From the NCBI GenBank assembly GCA_029216955.1, contig JANAVB010015600.1:33036459-33100458 (forward strand): DNA of 64,000 nt, written 5' to 3'. Numbering within the stretch: position 1 is the stretch's first letter; each line of letters starts with the position of its first letter. The position numbers and the translations under genes are program-made. Under the pieces are notes generated by a model. The model was given only the letters and a program-made list of their open reading frames with translations, was not told where the DNA came from and did no database searches. This stretch comes from Iris pallida. Its lineage: Eukaryota > Streptophyta > Magnoliopsida > Asparagales > Iridaceae. This document shows, piece after piece, positions 21,264 through 32,700 of this stretch.

Positions 21264-21509
21264 ATGACATTTCATCTTATTGTGATTTCACTTGTCTATG
21301 CTGTGATTACTGTGATTACTATTGTCCTCTTTCACTTTGTCATCTCTATTGTTGGCTTCATGACTTACGGGGGAGCCGATTCATTTTACTACTTGACAAA
21401 GGGGGAGAAAAATGAGTATACCAAATCAAAAATCAGATATCAAAAATCAGTTTTTTTTCAGGTATTTTGTTATGTTATTTTATTTTTTTATAAATATATT
21501 TTGGTATAG
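21264..21509 (+). CDS. Small hydrophobic reading frame before the 3' LTR, doubtful
   Basis: An 81-codon frame begins MTFHLIVISLVYAVITVITI and is strongly hydrophobic for about 32 residues, enough for one membrane span. A polar segment and a second hydrophobic end follow. It overlaps purine tracts used as non-coding signals in SIRE elements and has no homologue I recognise. It may be chance translation of a T-rich region. Confidence 0.25.
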   Translation: MTFHLIVISLVYAVITVITIVLFHFVISIVGFMTYGGADSFYYLTKGEKNEYTKSKIRYQKSVFFQVFCYVILFFYKYILV

Positions 21510-21543
21510 ACTCAAGTTTTGTCAATTATCAAAATGGGGGAGA
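21367..21543 (+). promoter_or_regulatory. Polypurine tract and upstream purine-tract repeats
   Basis: GGGGGAGA-type runs occur at 21368-21376, 21398-21410 and 21534-21543. The last lies directly before the 3' LTR and is the expected plus-strand primer. Several such tracts before the LTR are typical of SIRE-lineage elements. Confidence 0.65.
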
Positions 21544-21544
21544 T

Positions 21545-22677
21545 TGTTGGCCCATTCCATGGTCACACCCGATTTCGATAATCGACTTACACTTTAGTCC
21601 ATATACAAAATATAGACAATGCTGCTAACTATTTCAGGATACATGAAATCTTATTCAACGGACGATGTACTGCATAAATCCAAGCGTCAAAGTCATCAAA
21701 AATTCTGAAGACTCATTTTCTACTTTTATTCTGTATTTTTACACTTTATTGAGTCTAGGAATTTCTTTGTAAAATCAAGTATGGTATTACTGGCTTAGGG
21801 TTAAAATTATTCTCCTTTCTCTAAACTTATTTTTACCCTTCATATTTTCGATTACAAATATTTCAAAAATATATTTCGAAAATATTCCTTTTCAAATGAT
21901 TTTATAAATTACCAAAAACATGTTTCAAAATTGTTTTTGTAAAAAGAATTTACAATATCTCCTGACAGAACTCACAGCCGAGTTCGGCCCGAGTTCGGCA
22001 CGAACTCTGACCGAGTTCGGTCAGTCTGTATTCAAACTTCAGTTGCCTCCAAATCTGCGAGCAACGGCTAATTTGCGAGATATTTGCATCCGAACTCTGC
22101 CCGAGTTCTGCCCGAGTTCGGTTGGTGAAAACACCTATAAATAGAGAAGAACTTTTCATTTCAAAACATCAATTCATTCTTCATCTCTTCTCTATTTCAT
22201 CTCAAGTGTTTTCTAAGTGATCTAAGAATTTCAAATCTCACCTATACTTCTCTTAGCCAAAAGCCAGTACTATCACATTTGATTTAGAAGTCTTTTGGTT
22301 ATTCAGAGTTGTAAAGAGGTCGTCAAGTTTCAACAACTATTCCAGTTGTGGAGCTGGTCGTGCGCTCGTCACCAAGCACGGTGTGTGTTGGAGTTGGTCG
22401 TGCACTCGTCAACAAGCACGGTGGTGTAAGAGTTGCAAGCACTCAGTTAAAGCTTGTGCCTTTAGTGGATTAACATCGAGCAAGAGTACTCGAGACTGGA
22501 TTAGTCCTCTCAGAGGGATACCAGTATACATCGCTGTGTTACTGAGTTTGATTCTCCTATCTTTATTTACTGCTCTTACATCATTGCCATAGTTTAATTT
22601 TTTAATTGGTGATTTTATTTCCGCTGCACACACGCACTCTATTCACCCCCCCTCTAGAAGTGCTCAACGATCCTACA
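21545..22677 (+). repeat. SIRE 3' LTR
   Basis: Nearly identical to 13343-14474: seven transitions and one single-base insertion by eye. It ends GATCCTACA, followed by GTTCT, the presumed target-site copy. Confidence 0.92.
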
Positions 22678-25136
22678 GTTCTGGGTGCCGGAGCATTACG
22701 AGGAAAAGTGGACGTTGAGTGTCTCTTCTGGCCTCTATATATGGAAATAATAGTCTGTCTGTATATATCTCTCTCTGTACATGTCCATCATGAAGGAGTG
22801 ATCCTTCTATTTATAGATAGTAGGTTGGCTACTTATACGTACATATGTCAGATGCATCTGGACGGGGGCGTATGGACGATGCACCCTGAGTTGTAGTGGA
22901 ATCTGTTCGAACTGCTTCGTTGGGCTATGAAGGAGCTTACATATGGTAGTTGCTAAGATTTGGTTGTTGCTGAGATCTTGTGTGGTTACACCCATTCTTT
23001 GAATAGAACTAAGTCAAAGGATGCGTGGCGTATGCTTGTGGCTCAAAGATCTCGGTTTTAAAAAAGAATGATCTGTCGGGGTGCGTCTCGGATCGGGGGC
23101 ATGGTGGCGACTTAGTCCTATAAATTTTAGGCATCATAGACAAGTCTGGGTGTATGGCTTTTAAGGTGCATACATAGCTGTTCGTATCACGGTGCGCCTA
23201 GGATCAGGCGTAGGGGAGGCAACTTGGTCTCATGATTTTTAGGAGTCATGAGCTAGTCCAAGCACATGGCTTTTGAGGCGCATGCAGAGCTTACTCTTCT
23301 ATTACTTGAGATCAGAAGTGAGCTGAGGGGGCGTATGACCACTGAGGTGCACGCAGTCTTCTGGACGCATGGCCATGAGGCGCATATGAATGATCGATCA
23401 GCCATGCGGCAGTTGTTACCGATCCAAGGTGTAATGATGGTGCTGACTTCAGCGGCTCTTCATTTTCTGCAAAGGGCTGCTTATTGGACGACTCTTGGAA
23501 AGCGTCAGCGCCTTTGTCAATCAGCATTAAATGCTTGATGGAGAGGGTTGCATTGGTTAGTACCAATCTGGGTGCATGAATCTATGATCCGCTGGGCGCA
23601 TCCATAGGGAACATATGATATCGACGGCGCATCTGCCAGTGTGTCGTGTCCTCTTTGGCCCGTCTGTTGAGTTCTTCGAGGCGTTAATGGTTGCCTTGAC
23701 TTAGCCGTATACGAGAAGACAGATGTATTTGCTATTAATGTAAATTTATTGCATATAATTTAGAATATTGGCAATTTGGCACTCAGGTGTAGGTTGCCCG
23801 TGCTTATAAATAGACGTATGAAGGAAAGTTTTACTTTTATTCTTTATTTCGATATGAAGATAAACTTTGTCGGAGCTCCGTCTTAGCGAAATACCGAGCT
23901 CAACCTCTTCCCATCGCTCTGAGCTTCCGTGATACTGTTTGTTGCATCCAAATATAGGGATCGTCGAGTCCCGACACAGGCCGATGGCGCCTGTTGCATC
24001 CAAATATAAGGATCGTCAATTCCGGACAACAGGCATCCGCCTTTTGTTAAGCTGGAAGAGCCGCAGGCTGCCGAGTGTGCATGTTGATTCCGAAGACCGG
24101 GGCATCGTGTCGCGATCTTTGTCGAGCTAGGAGAGCTCCTCCTCCTGCTAGATAAGGGCTGATTGGTGCTGATGCGCCTGCGCCATAAGGACGAGACGAT
24201 GTGCCTGAATGAGACATCAGAGTGATACGCCTGACGGATGATGCACCTGGCATGGGGCGCATAGCAGTTGCTGTGCCTGGCTATAGCTTTAGGATCTTTT
24301 TTTTTGTAGAAGTTCTCCTTTGTAAAGCCCTTCTTTAGACATGTAATAGACTTTCATATGAAATAAAAGCCTTATGTTCAATGTCTTTAAACTTGTATTG
24401 TTCTTTGTTGTACAATGTATCTGTTTGAGCTTGCTGACGTATTTGAGTAGGTCGTATGGTTGGGTTGAACGCATAGGAATTATGGCCTATAGATGCGCCT
24501 AAAATTTTATGCTTCTACAAGACCCCCTTCAAAGTTTTCAAAACTTTTTGTCAAGTTTTGGAAGACTTTGAACAAGAAGCGTAGGAAGTAACGACTCGGG
24601 GCACATGCCCTTCTCCTAGGTGCATGGCTCTTCTTGGCGTATAGTCATTGTGCGCATCACTGTGGGGACGCTTTGTTGCTTAGGCACACACTGCTAGGGC
24701 GCATACATCTTTTGGAAGAGATAACGCCTCGATCTTAGAAAAGATTAATGATGGTCGTTTGAAGATAAGCAGCTGTTGGTTTCACGAGACCCGAAGCGAG
24801 TGATTACTGATGTCACGCCTCATCGGTTTACACGCGAGGCCAAGCCTATAAATAGGCGGCTGTGAGAAGAGAGAGCCTTCTACTTTCTGCCAAAGCTTTC
24901 TTCTTCCTCAGAGCTCATTTCTCTTTCTTTTTCGTTAGAGAGATGGCTCCCAAGACTCCCCGAGGCGGTGCTGCTGGCCGAGGAAGGGGCCGAGGAAAGG
25001 AACCCTTAGAGGTCGACACGGAGGAAGCCCCCATCGTCATGGCCACCCACGCCGACGTTCGGCCGGAAGTGTTTGGTGGGTGTTCTCTTGCCTTGGTCTT
25101 TGTTGTAGTGATGTTGGGGTGACCCGACTGCAGATG
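22678..25136 (+). repeat. Right inverted-repeat arm, outer part, with gene promoter
   Basis: This is the reverse complement of 10497-12945. It carries, left to right, the mirror of the centre-facing TATA segment (near 22813) and ATGCGCC-type word repeats. The segment matching 11066-11379 lies near 24195-24515. The TATA box at 24847-24854 and the first exon of the mobile-domain gene follow. It lacks the 60-bp deletion seen in the left arm. Apart from the first exon it contains no believable gene. Confidence 0.85.
24847..24854 (+). promoter_or_regulatory. TATA box of the mobile-domain-like gene
   Basis: TATAAATA about 90 bp upstream of the ATG at 24943, in a GC-rich setting and followed by a GA-rich leader. 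The mirror region in the left arm is deleted. Confidence 0.55.
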
Positions 25137-27808
25137 TGTTGCCTCATGTCAATGTGTTTCGGCTGACGTGCATGGACTTTTGTCCTGATGATGCGTCGAA
25201 GCCCTTTCAGCTGACGTGCATGGACTTAAGTCCTGATGATGTGCTGAAGCTTTATTTGCCGACGCACATGGACTTAGGTCATGACGATACACCGAAGCTT
25301 CTTTTTCTGATGCGCATGGACTTAGAGCTTGATGATGCGGCAAATCTTCCTCTGCAATGCACCAGGACTTTGATCCTGTGTGTCTTTGCCGGGGCTCCAT
25401 CTTATGCACCTGGGTTTCGGCCCAGTTGATGAGCTAGGAGTCGTGATGCGGCTCAGATGCTCATATTGGGCTTCTAAGTCCTTTTAGTCTTTTGTCTGAT
25501 GGCTTTGTTTTATTTTATGTGACAGTGTCGATGACCATCCCCCTGCTGAATGAAGTCCTCTTGGACCATGCACTCTGTCAGCTGGGTGTGGATTTTAATG
25601 AAGAGGTCATAGACCTAGCCAAAGCGACTATTATGTTGGATCAGCCTCCAGAGAGGATGGCCCAGATTCGTGACCAGCACCATGTTTTCCTACAATGCAT
25701 AATGAAGAGGAGACTCAAATCAGTTGAGTCTGAAAATGAGTCCTTTTTAAAACCCGAATTCATGTTCGGAGATCGCCTGACTTCTACCGAAGTGAAGGTG
25801 CTGAAGATCAGGGAAGACTGGTTCTTCAAAGCCAGAGGCGTGAACATGTATATCAAGCAAGCGGAGCGCCAATTGCCCTTGACGTCCATTCGTAGTCTTG
25901 CTTCGAAGTGAAGGATGAAGTGGGAGCACACTCCATCTCAAGGAGGGGCCATGGCTGGAACTATACGACTCGACACATCTTCGAACCAGAGGGATACCCT
26001 GACTGCGATACGAGCCGGAACCTCTTATCATTGGCGAACCTTATATCCCGGGGGTATCTATAGCGATGTTCCCACAGATACCTTCGCGTTCAATGCTTCG
26101 ATCTTCGTCAATCGTCTGGCGGAGGCCAAGCTATCGTACCCGAAGGGAGCTTTTCGGGTCGATTGTTGGTGCCACTATGTACAGAAGTGGGACGAGTTGA
26201 CACTCTGGGTTCTGACGAAGTTTCGGACCGACCTCAGAAAGATTGGTCTTACTGCTGCCGTCCGTGCTACTCAGACAGGCATAGACCTGAACAAGCACAG
26301 GTTTCTTGCTCTCCTGGAGATGTATAATACCCATACCGACACCTTTTTTTACTCCCGTAGGGGAGTTAGGATTGGCACTACACGAGATGTATGAGGTCTC
26401 GAAGCTTCCTTGGGGGTCTGAACCCTATGAAGAGTATTTTTCCTACGAATGAGGAGTTCTTGGCTTTAGAATAGAAGAACTCTGAGATGATGGCGGTCTT
26501 CAAGGAGGTCATGAGTTGTCATTACCTGCTTTAGCATAGGGAAAGAGGCGGGACGCAGCCCCATGTGAATACTTGGAGGGAGTATGCCTTTAAGCAAGAC
26601 TTGATAGATTGCTCGAAGATCTGTTTTACGACTCCTCAAGAGCTCTCCCATGCTGAGGTACTCACTGAGATGACTAGGCTCAATGAGAAGAACCCTCGTA
26701 AAAATGAGGACTGGGAGCCATCTGATCACATCTATAGCTTTTTCTGGCACTGTGCTTACAAGATGTCTTTAAAGGCCGTATTGGCGTCCTTTCTGATGCT
26801 ATGGCTCCGTGACTATGTATTTGCTGGTGGGTCCGATTCCTTGGAGAGGGTATCCAGGAATCTCATTTTGTCGGCTGTGAAGCTGGTCTTTGGTTATCCT
26901 CTGGCTCTGCTTTCTGCTATAGTATGCAACCAGAAGTGGGGTTTAATAGAATTCACCATGTGATAGGCGAGAAGGGCAAGTGGGGAAATTTCCCTAGTGC
27001 GGAGATGTCCTTCCATTACCTGATGGGGTGGCTGATTCTGCACCACCCGAACATAATGACTCCTAAGTCGGCCGAGGAGCATAAGGATGGCGACGCTTTT
27101 ATTCGTCGCTTCTACAGGCAAAAGTGGCTAAATACAGATGTACCTGTCTGTAGGAGGGTTCTGTCCTATCTCCAAGGATAGGAGATCATCAAGGTCGCTC
27201 CTACTTTTGATGGCTGTGAAGCGGATGAGGAGATTGAAGATGTCGACGAAGATGCAATTACCTTGGCGTCGTGGGGGTTCTACTGGCTGCAGAGCATCCG
27301 ACCTTTCCACCATGTGTATCGGAACCGAAATTGATGCTTCTTGGAGCCGTATTTGTCCAGTCGCTTTGTACGCCAATTCGACTATACCCAACTAATGTTG
27401 AAGAACCCCAGTAGCTCTCTGAGATTCGTTAGGAGTTTACTGGATGGTGCCCGGGGTGGCAATATTACAATGCCGGGTGCACGGGGGTACGTTTCACACT
27501 GCCGGTCCGCAACCCCCAGCAAAAAATCTTGTATTTTGTCGTAAAGTTTTACTGCACGATGAATATCGTCCCCGTTGGATTTGACCGAAAGACCAGTTTT
27601 ATTGCCGGTACGTAGCTCGAAGCTTCGGAAGCTATGCGGGCGATGGCTCGAGCTTATTATCCTCCTAAAGCGACAGCATACAGGACTGCCCCTATAGCAC
27701 CGACAGGAAGCTCTCTGGAGGACCCCTCGGCCAGACCATCGAAGAGACGTGCCCCGATGGAGGCAGATTCATCTGACCCGAAGAGGCCCAAGAAGGCCTT
27801 TGTGTGAG
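24943..27808 (+). pseudogene. Plant-mobile-domain-like gene, broken
   Basis: Exon 1 starts MAPKTPRGGAAGRGRGRGKE (24943-25075). An intron from GTGGGT at 25076 to ACAG at 25525 would join it in phase to the next open stretch, starting SMTIPLLNEVLLDHAL. Later pieces are 25526-26394 (one in-frame TGA at 25909-25911, probably from an Arg codon), 26565-26963, 26924-27181 and about 27300-27808, in shifting frames. Motifs such as LASFLMLWLRDYVF, LSAVKLVFGYPLALLSAI and FVRQFDYTQ fit the plant mobile domain (PMD) found in MAIL-type proteins and in many plant transposons. The C-terminus is basic (RPSKRRAP ... KRPKKAFV). At least three frameshifts make it non-functional. Its 5' end lies in a 2.6-kb inverted repeat, suggesting a transposon passenger. 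Confidence 0.5.
25163..25402 (+). repeat. 48-bp tandem repeat, five diverged units
   Basis: Units begin at 25163, 25211, 25259, 25307 and 25355, each exactly 48 bp, with core CTGACGTGCATGGACTT and GATGATG. Because 48 is a multiple of three, one frame reads a 16-residue repeat (LTCMDxxPDD-type). It lies in the presumed first intron of the mobile-domain gene, so it may be a minisatellite or a coding remnant. Confidence 0.8.
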
Positions 27809-28050
27809 CCCTTGACCCAAAATTCCCATTTTTATGTTACTATATTTTACTGAATTATTAATTAATGAATATATTTATTTGAATAATTAATGTATATGTA
27901 AAATATATAGATTGTTATTTCCTAGAAATAATAAGGGAAGGCAGGAAGTAGGGTTTTTACAAATATCTCAATAAGGAGGGGCTAAATTGCAAATGTTAAG
28001 TTTAAATCCTAATAACTAAATGGCCAGTATAAAATTCAAATCCTTCGAGT

Positions 28051-28070
28051 AGCTGGATTCGAATCCAGCT
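28051..28070. repeat. Perfect 20-bp palindrome
   Basis: AGCTGGATTCGAATCCAGCT equals its own reverse complement. Its centre resembles a tRNA B box (GGTTCGAATCC) but no tRNA surrounds it. It lies about 55 bp upstream of the TATA box at 28124. Confidence 0.75.
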
Positions 28071-29645
28071 CTTGATAGAGATTGGAAATTCAACCTTATC
28101 CTCTCGATCCACCTGAGCCCTAGTATAAATACAAGGGATCACCATGGCCCCTGTTTTCCTGAACCCTAATCTCCTGCCACAAATTCTCCTGCTCTGCATC
28201 AAGGAACTACTCGAAGAGTTGAAGCAAATTAAACCATCGACAGGTAACAATTCCCCACCATGGCCTTCATTCATTAGAACTAATTACTCCTAGCCTTGCA
28301 AGCGCCTGTCATTAACTAATATAGGATGGGATGGGTAGGTGTTCGACTTAATATCGAATAAGGGACTTATGGGGTGTACTCGTGTGTCGAGCACAAAGTG
28401 TTAATGATCCATCATATCCTGTTTTAGGTTGCCATGAGATTTCATACCATATGAACATTGATACCTTAATTTCATACCAATAGACACTGATAGGAACATG
28501 GGGTATCAACAGGGACAGCCTTGACCTTGATGTATACTTGATATCATGTCCAACAAACTGGTATCATACTGATACCTTAATTAATTAATGTAAGACCCTT
28601 ATGCCTGATGGATAACTAGTGCCATCTTGACCTTAGCATCAGAGCTAGGTCTTAGCCTGATTCCTGATGACCACAGTCTAGGTGCAGTAGGAAACCCATG
28701 TTCCTGTGTAGGTCGTTATATACATAGGTGAGGTGCATATGCACAACTACTACTCTGAGATAGCAAGCAACATGGCTGTTTACAGAACGCAAGGGCTTGA
28801 GTAATTATGGCTATATGGGAATATTATACATATAACCTGTTTCTTATGTTCTTCATGTTGCCATATGCTATACCATTGTAGGTAGGAGAGCTAGAGAAAG
28901 TGGTAACTGTGCATATGTATCCTGCATAAGTATCTGTACCATAGAGTAGTATGTACATATGTATCCTGCATATAATATATAGATAAGTGTAGGAGATTAT
29001 TCAAATGGATGCTTAGTATCAGTTCTTAACTGATATAGTATCAACTTCTTAATTGACATTGTGACGATTTACAAACTAATATTATAAATCAGTCCACAAC
29101 TGTGTAGTTGGGATTTTGAGTTCATTGAGTCAGGAAATGATATAGAAGGGGAGGGGGCTCGATCACAAGCTTAGGAGTTGGGTACCAGTCAAGGGACAGT
29201 TATGAGAGAGAGATGGTGTGGCACCTGGTGAGAGACTTTAGGAGAGTTTTTGGACTGGGATGTGAAAAGGGTGTCTTTCATTGCAGAGCAGGTTTTGAGC
29301 ACATATTGCTACAGTCCATAGGGATTGGATTTTGGTTCAGTCCAGAAACAAACATAGAAGATGGTGACAAGGAGATTTAGGACTCATGTCAGAGGTCAGA
29401 TGACCCCTGGTACACTGTTGGTCCAATGTTCACATAGACCATATATTCAAGGTTGAGAGGTAAATTGAGTGTCAGTGCAGAGTATCAGGCCAGAGGCTCA
29501 CAGGCAACTATACCTATCCAGACATCTAAGGCAACACATAGGAAGTAGAAGGATTAAGACGGTTGTGATACATTGCACTAGAGTAGATAGGGTGGTTCTG
29601 AACAGGACTCGGATTGGACAGTAAAGAAGTAAGTCCCAAAATATA

Positions 29646-29793
29646 AGGGAAAGACATGCCCTTTCCTCCTTACTAAATCAAAAGTACCATGAAGTACCAG
29701 GACTTAATAGGAGTCAGTACATGACCATACTAGAACTGAGTTCAGGTAAGGACAGGGAAAGACATGCCCTTCCATCCTTGCTAAATCAAAAGT
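29646..29793 (+). repeat. Pair of 40-bp direct repeats
   Basis: The phrase beginning AGGGAAAGACATGCCCTT and ending CTAAATCAAAAGT occurs at 29646-29685 and 29754-29793, 108 bp apart. Confidence 0.75.
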
Positions 29794-31390
29794 CAGTACA
29801 AACATCCCTTAATTATCCATTGATACAGTCAATTGCCATACCATCAGGAGGGACAGATACCAATCACATTAGCTTATGGGCTCTAACCGGTTATTCATAT
29901 CATGTTATTGTTTTCGAAGATGTAGGACTTTAGGGAGGATTCCTAAACATATCAGTTAATAGATATGACACCGGGTTAGTAAACCAAAATAAGTAATAGG
30001 TGGAGAGATGTAGGTGAGAGTTTAGTAGGAAGCAGTAGTGTGTTTGGCACTTGGCCAATTAAGATGTGAAATGGTAATGTATCCTAGATGCAGCATGTTA
30101 GTATCAGGAAATTTAGCAAGTAAAGAGGGTATTAGCCATATACATCACTCAGAGTACCTAACAGGTACTGTATTAGAGGTTGGGGCTACCATCCGGACAG
30201 AGGCTAGTAGCCTATGTAAAGGGGAAGCATCAATGAATAGGATGTCATGTGTAGGTGCAGTAATCAAGATTCCAGTTGCAATTGAAACCACATTGGGCAT
30301 TTATGTAGGGATTAGATTATGGGTTAGGGCGTGGGTCAACATGCGTGTGACCTTGGTTATGTATCCAGAAGTATGACCCTATAAGTCTTACCTGGACTTA
30401 ATGTCCCAGGAGATACATTGGTTATATGTAACAAATCTACATGCATTATCCTAGTATCATTGTAGAAACCCTAAATCCTTTCAACATGTACACTGTCTTT
30501 AGTGATACCCCAAGTATCTGACAGGCCATGAGGATGTATCCTAGCATAGTCTCTAGGAGTACCTGACCTATCATATCCAGGAGACAGATTGCCAGGTTGG
30601 TTGAATGTCATATAATATATGCCATATACTTCCACATAAGTTTTGTACTATATTATACATATATCCATTGTATTAAATAGATAGATGAATATGTATAGAT
30701 ATATATATAGCTACACCATATTTTATACTGTTAGTTGTAGTAAGGGTGGATATTATGTAATTATTTCTATTGTTAACTAATATGGACTTTAGGATCCATG
30801 TCAGTGGACTGAACCAATTAGGATTTCCCAAGTGACAGTGAAGAGAGGGTTGGTTTTGGACTCTAGGTTGGGAATTAGGGGTGTCCCAGTTCTTCCCATC
30901 ATTAGAGGAGTATGTGTCAGTCCCTCGACTGAATACAAGAGCCTGGGATTGAGGGAAATCTCTTCCCTGGGTTGGACAGCAGTGAGGATCCCTTAAGTAG
31001 GAAATGCAGGTCACCCGATTTAGAGGTAAGCCCTGAATAAATCCCGAGTATTAGTTATAACTGATATCAGTCCTACCAGACCTTGTGTAGGCTTAAATCT
31101 GATATCAGTACATATGTACCCAAGAGTATCCTAGATGTTAGAATGGGCCTAACAGTAGACTGCATAATAGCAGTATGCAGTAGGGTTTACAAGGCCCTAT
31201 GAGCAGGGGATCCTGACCTGTGTTTGGGGGCCATGCGGGCAGAGCATTCAGTACCTTGCCTTGGCCAAACCCTAGGTTTTTCTACAACTGATGTACTTGC
31301 AGCAGTAAGCAAGTAGCCATCGAATACGAGACGTGTCCAAGCCAGCCTACGCCGCAGAGTCGACGGTAGAAGGCTGTATAGCCGCAATGC

Positions 31391-32251
31391 TCAAAATCAC
31401 AAGTAATGCTCATTCACAAAATTAATTTAACTTACAATGATCACAAGTTTTACATTTGTAAAAAAATATAAACTTGTACAAATAATTGAATGACTACAAC
31501 TCAACTATCTAGCTGGTCTCTAGGCTTTTGTCTGCAAAGTACCCCCCGTATCTCCCATGCTAAGTAAATCCACGGCTAACCTGAAAAATATTAGTTTTCA
31601 GTCAGAAATGGAACGAGTACAATTCACTGAATACAGTTTCAATATATGAAAATGACTATACGACAGAGGTTAGCCTTTAGACATATGATTCATAAAAACA
31701 AATAAAGAAAAATAGAGTAAACTAAATACCAAAAATAGTAAATGAAAATACGAAATACTCACCGACAGACTGACTGAAATACCTTTGATATGTGATCGGT
31801 CTCTGGACAATTACACGACACTGTCTACACTGTCTAAAGTTACACTGTCTACACTTTCTAAAGTTACACTGTATATATTGTATGTAGTTACACTGTCTAT
31901 ATTGAATAATGTAATAAAAAAATACGGTCTACACGGTCTACTTTGTAATAATAAATTACAGTTTACACTGTCTATTTTGCAATAATAAATCACTATCTAC
32001 ACTATCTACTCTGTAATAATAAATCACTGTCTACACTGTCTATTTTATAAAAATAAATCACTGTCTACACTGTCTATACTGTCTATACTGTCTAAGGTCA
32101 GATCACACATCGTTGGTACTTCACCCTCCCGACACAACAAGGAAGAAAATCAACATAAAACTGAAATCACATATATATCGACTAAACACTGATGCATAGT
32201 GAAGATCAATACTGAAAACAAACAATAAACTGTACTCGCCTGTGGCCTTTT
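31391..32251 (-). other. Probable minus-strand LTR/leader sequence left of the CACTA
   Basis: No gene. In minus orientation the sequence GGTTAGCCGTGGATTTACTT (about 31566-31585) resembles the leader or exon junction seen in gypsy LTRs. It would continue the flank that lies right of the CACTA at 41263. The right half is a minisatellite. Confidence 0.3.
31815..32098 (+). repeat. Degenerate ACTGTCTA minisatellite
   Basis: The word ACTGTCTA (often CACTGTCTACACTGTCTA) occurs more than ten times. It alternates with AT-rich pieces such as TAATAATAAATC, in larger units of about 45-50 bp towards the right end. Confidence 0.8.
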
Positions 32252-32700
32252 CACTACTAAAATATGCCAAATTAGCGACGTCCAGATACGTCGCTAATTA
32301 AGAAAAATACGTCGCTAAAGGTAATTAGCGACGACTTTAGCGACGGAAAATGAAGGTCACAAAAAAACTGGTCGCAGATGACAAATTCGTCGCCTTACGT
32401 CGCTGTTTGCGACGTCACCATAATGTCGCTGGGTCTTCGCAAATTTGGCGACGTAGGGCGACGAACAGGAACGTCACCATATTAGCGACGTTGTGTGACT
32501 ACGTAGCGACGTCGTTCCTTTTTATGTACTGACATGTCATGCATGCCACGTCAGCAGTTTAGCGACGTATGGCGACTAAATTAGCGACGTCATGTCTATG
32601 ACACGTCAGCAACTGAGCGACGGATAGCGACGTAACGGTGCTAATTAGCGACGTCTGTTTACGTCACTATACATCGTAGAACGTCGCTATACGTCGTAGA
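32252..32700. repeat. CACTA left terminus and subterminal repeats
   Basis: About 25 copies of a GCGACG / CGTCGC word (extended form TTAGCGACGT) in both orientations follow the terminal repeat. In En/Spm such repeats are bound by the TnpA protein; that role is inferred here. Confidence 0.85.

Larger units (their letters stand above)
13343..22677 (+). mobile_element. SIRE/Maximus-type Ty1/copia retrotransposon, nearly complete
   Basis: The element is 9.3 kb, with TG...CA LTRs of 1132 and 1133 bp. The 5-bp flanks are GCTCT on the left and GTTCT on the right, one transition apart, and fit a target-site duplication. A tRNA-Met primer site follows the 5' LTR, and a GGGGGAGA purine tract precedes the 3' LTR. 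The gene order is gag, protease, integrase, RT, RNase H, then an extra reading frame. By eye the LTRs differ by seven transitions and one single-base indel, so insertion is recent relative to neighbours. An extra gene after pol and several purine tracts before the 3' LTR are known features of the SIRE lineage. Confidence 0.88.
27803..31390 (+). other. Non-coding, LTR/UTR-like region
   Basis: There is no believable gene here. A promoter-like TATAAATA at 28124-28131 is followed by leader-like sequence and a possible splice donor (ACAGGTAACA near 28240). This fits the start of a plus-strand LTR beginning near TGTGAGCCCTTGACCC at 27803. Otherwise I see AT-rich sequence with short direct repeats, including 29646-29685 and 29754-29793. 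The 113-codon minus-strand frame at 30673-31014 resembles nothing I know. Confidence 0.35.

Noticed and set aside
28056..28067. tRNA B box (GGATTCGAATCC)
   Set aside because: No A box or cloverleaf can be built around it; it is the centre of a palindrome.
31815..32098. CRISPR-like array of short repeats
   Set aside because: Repeat words are degenerate, overlapping and without regular unique spacers, and the genome is a plant's.
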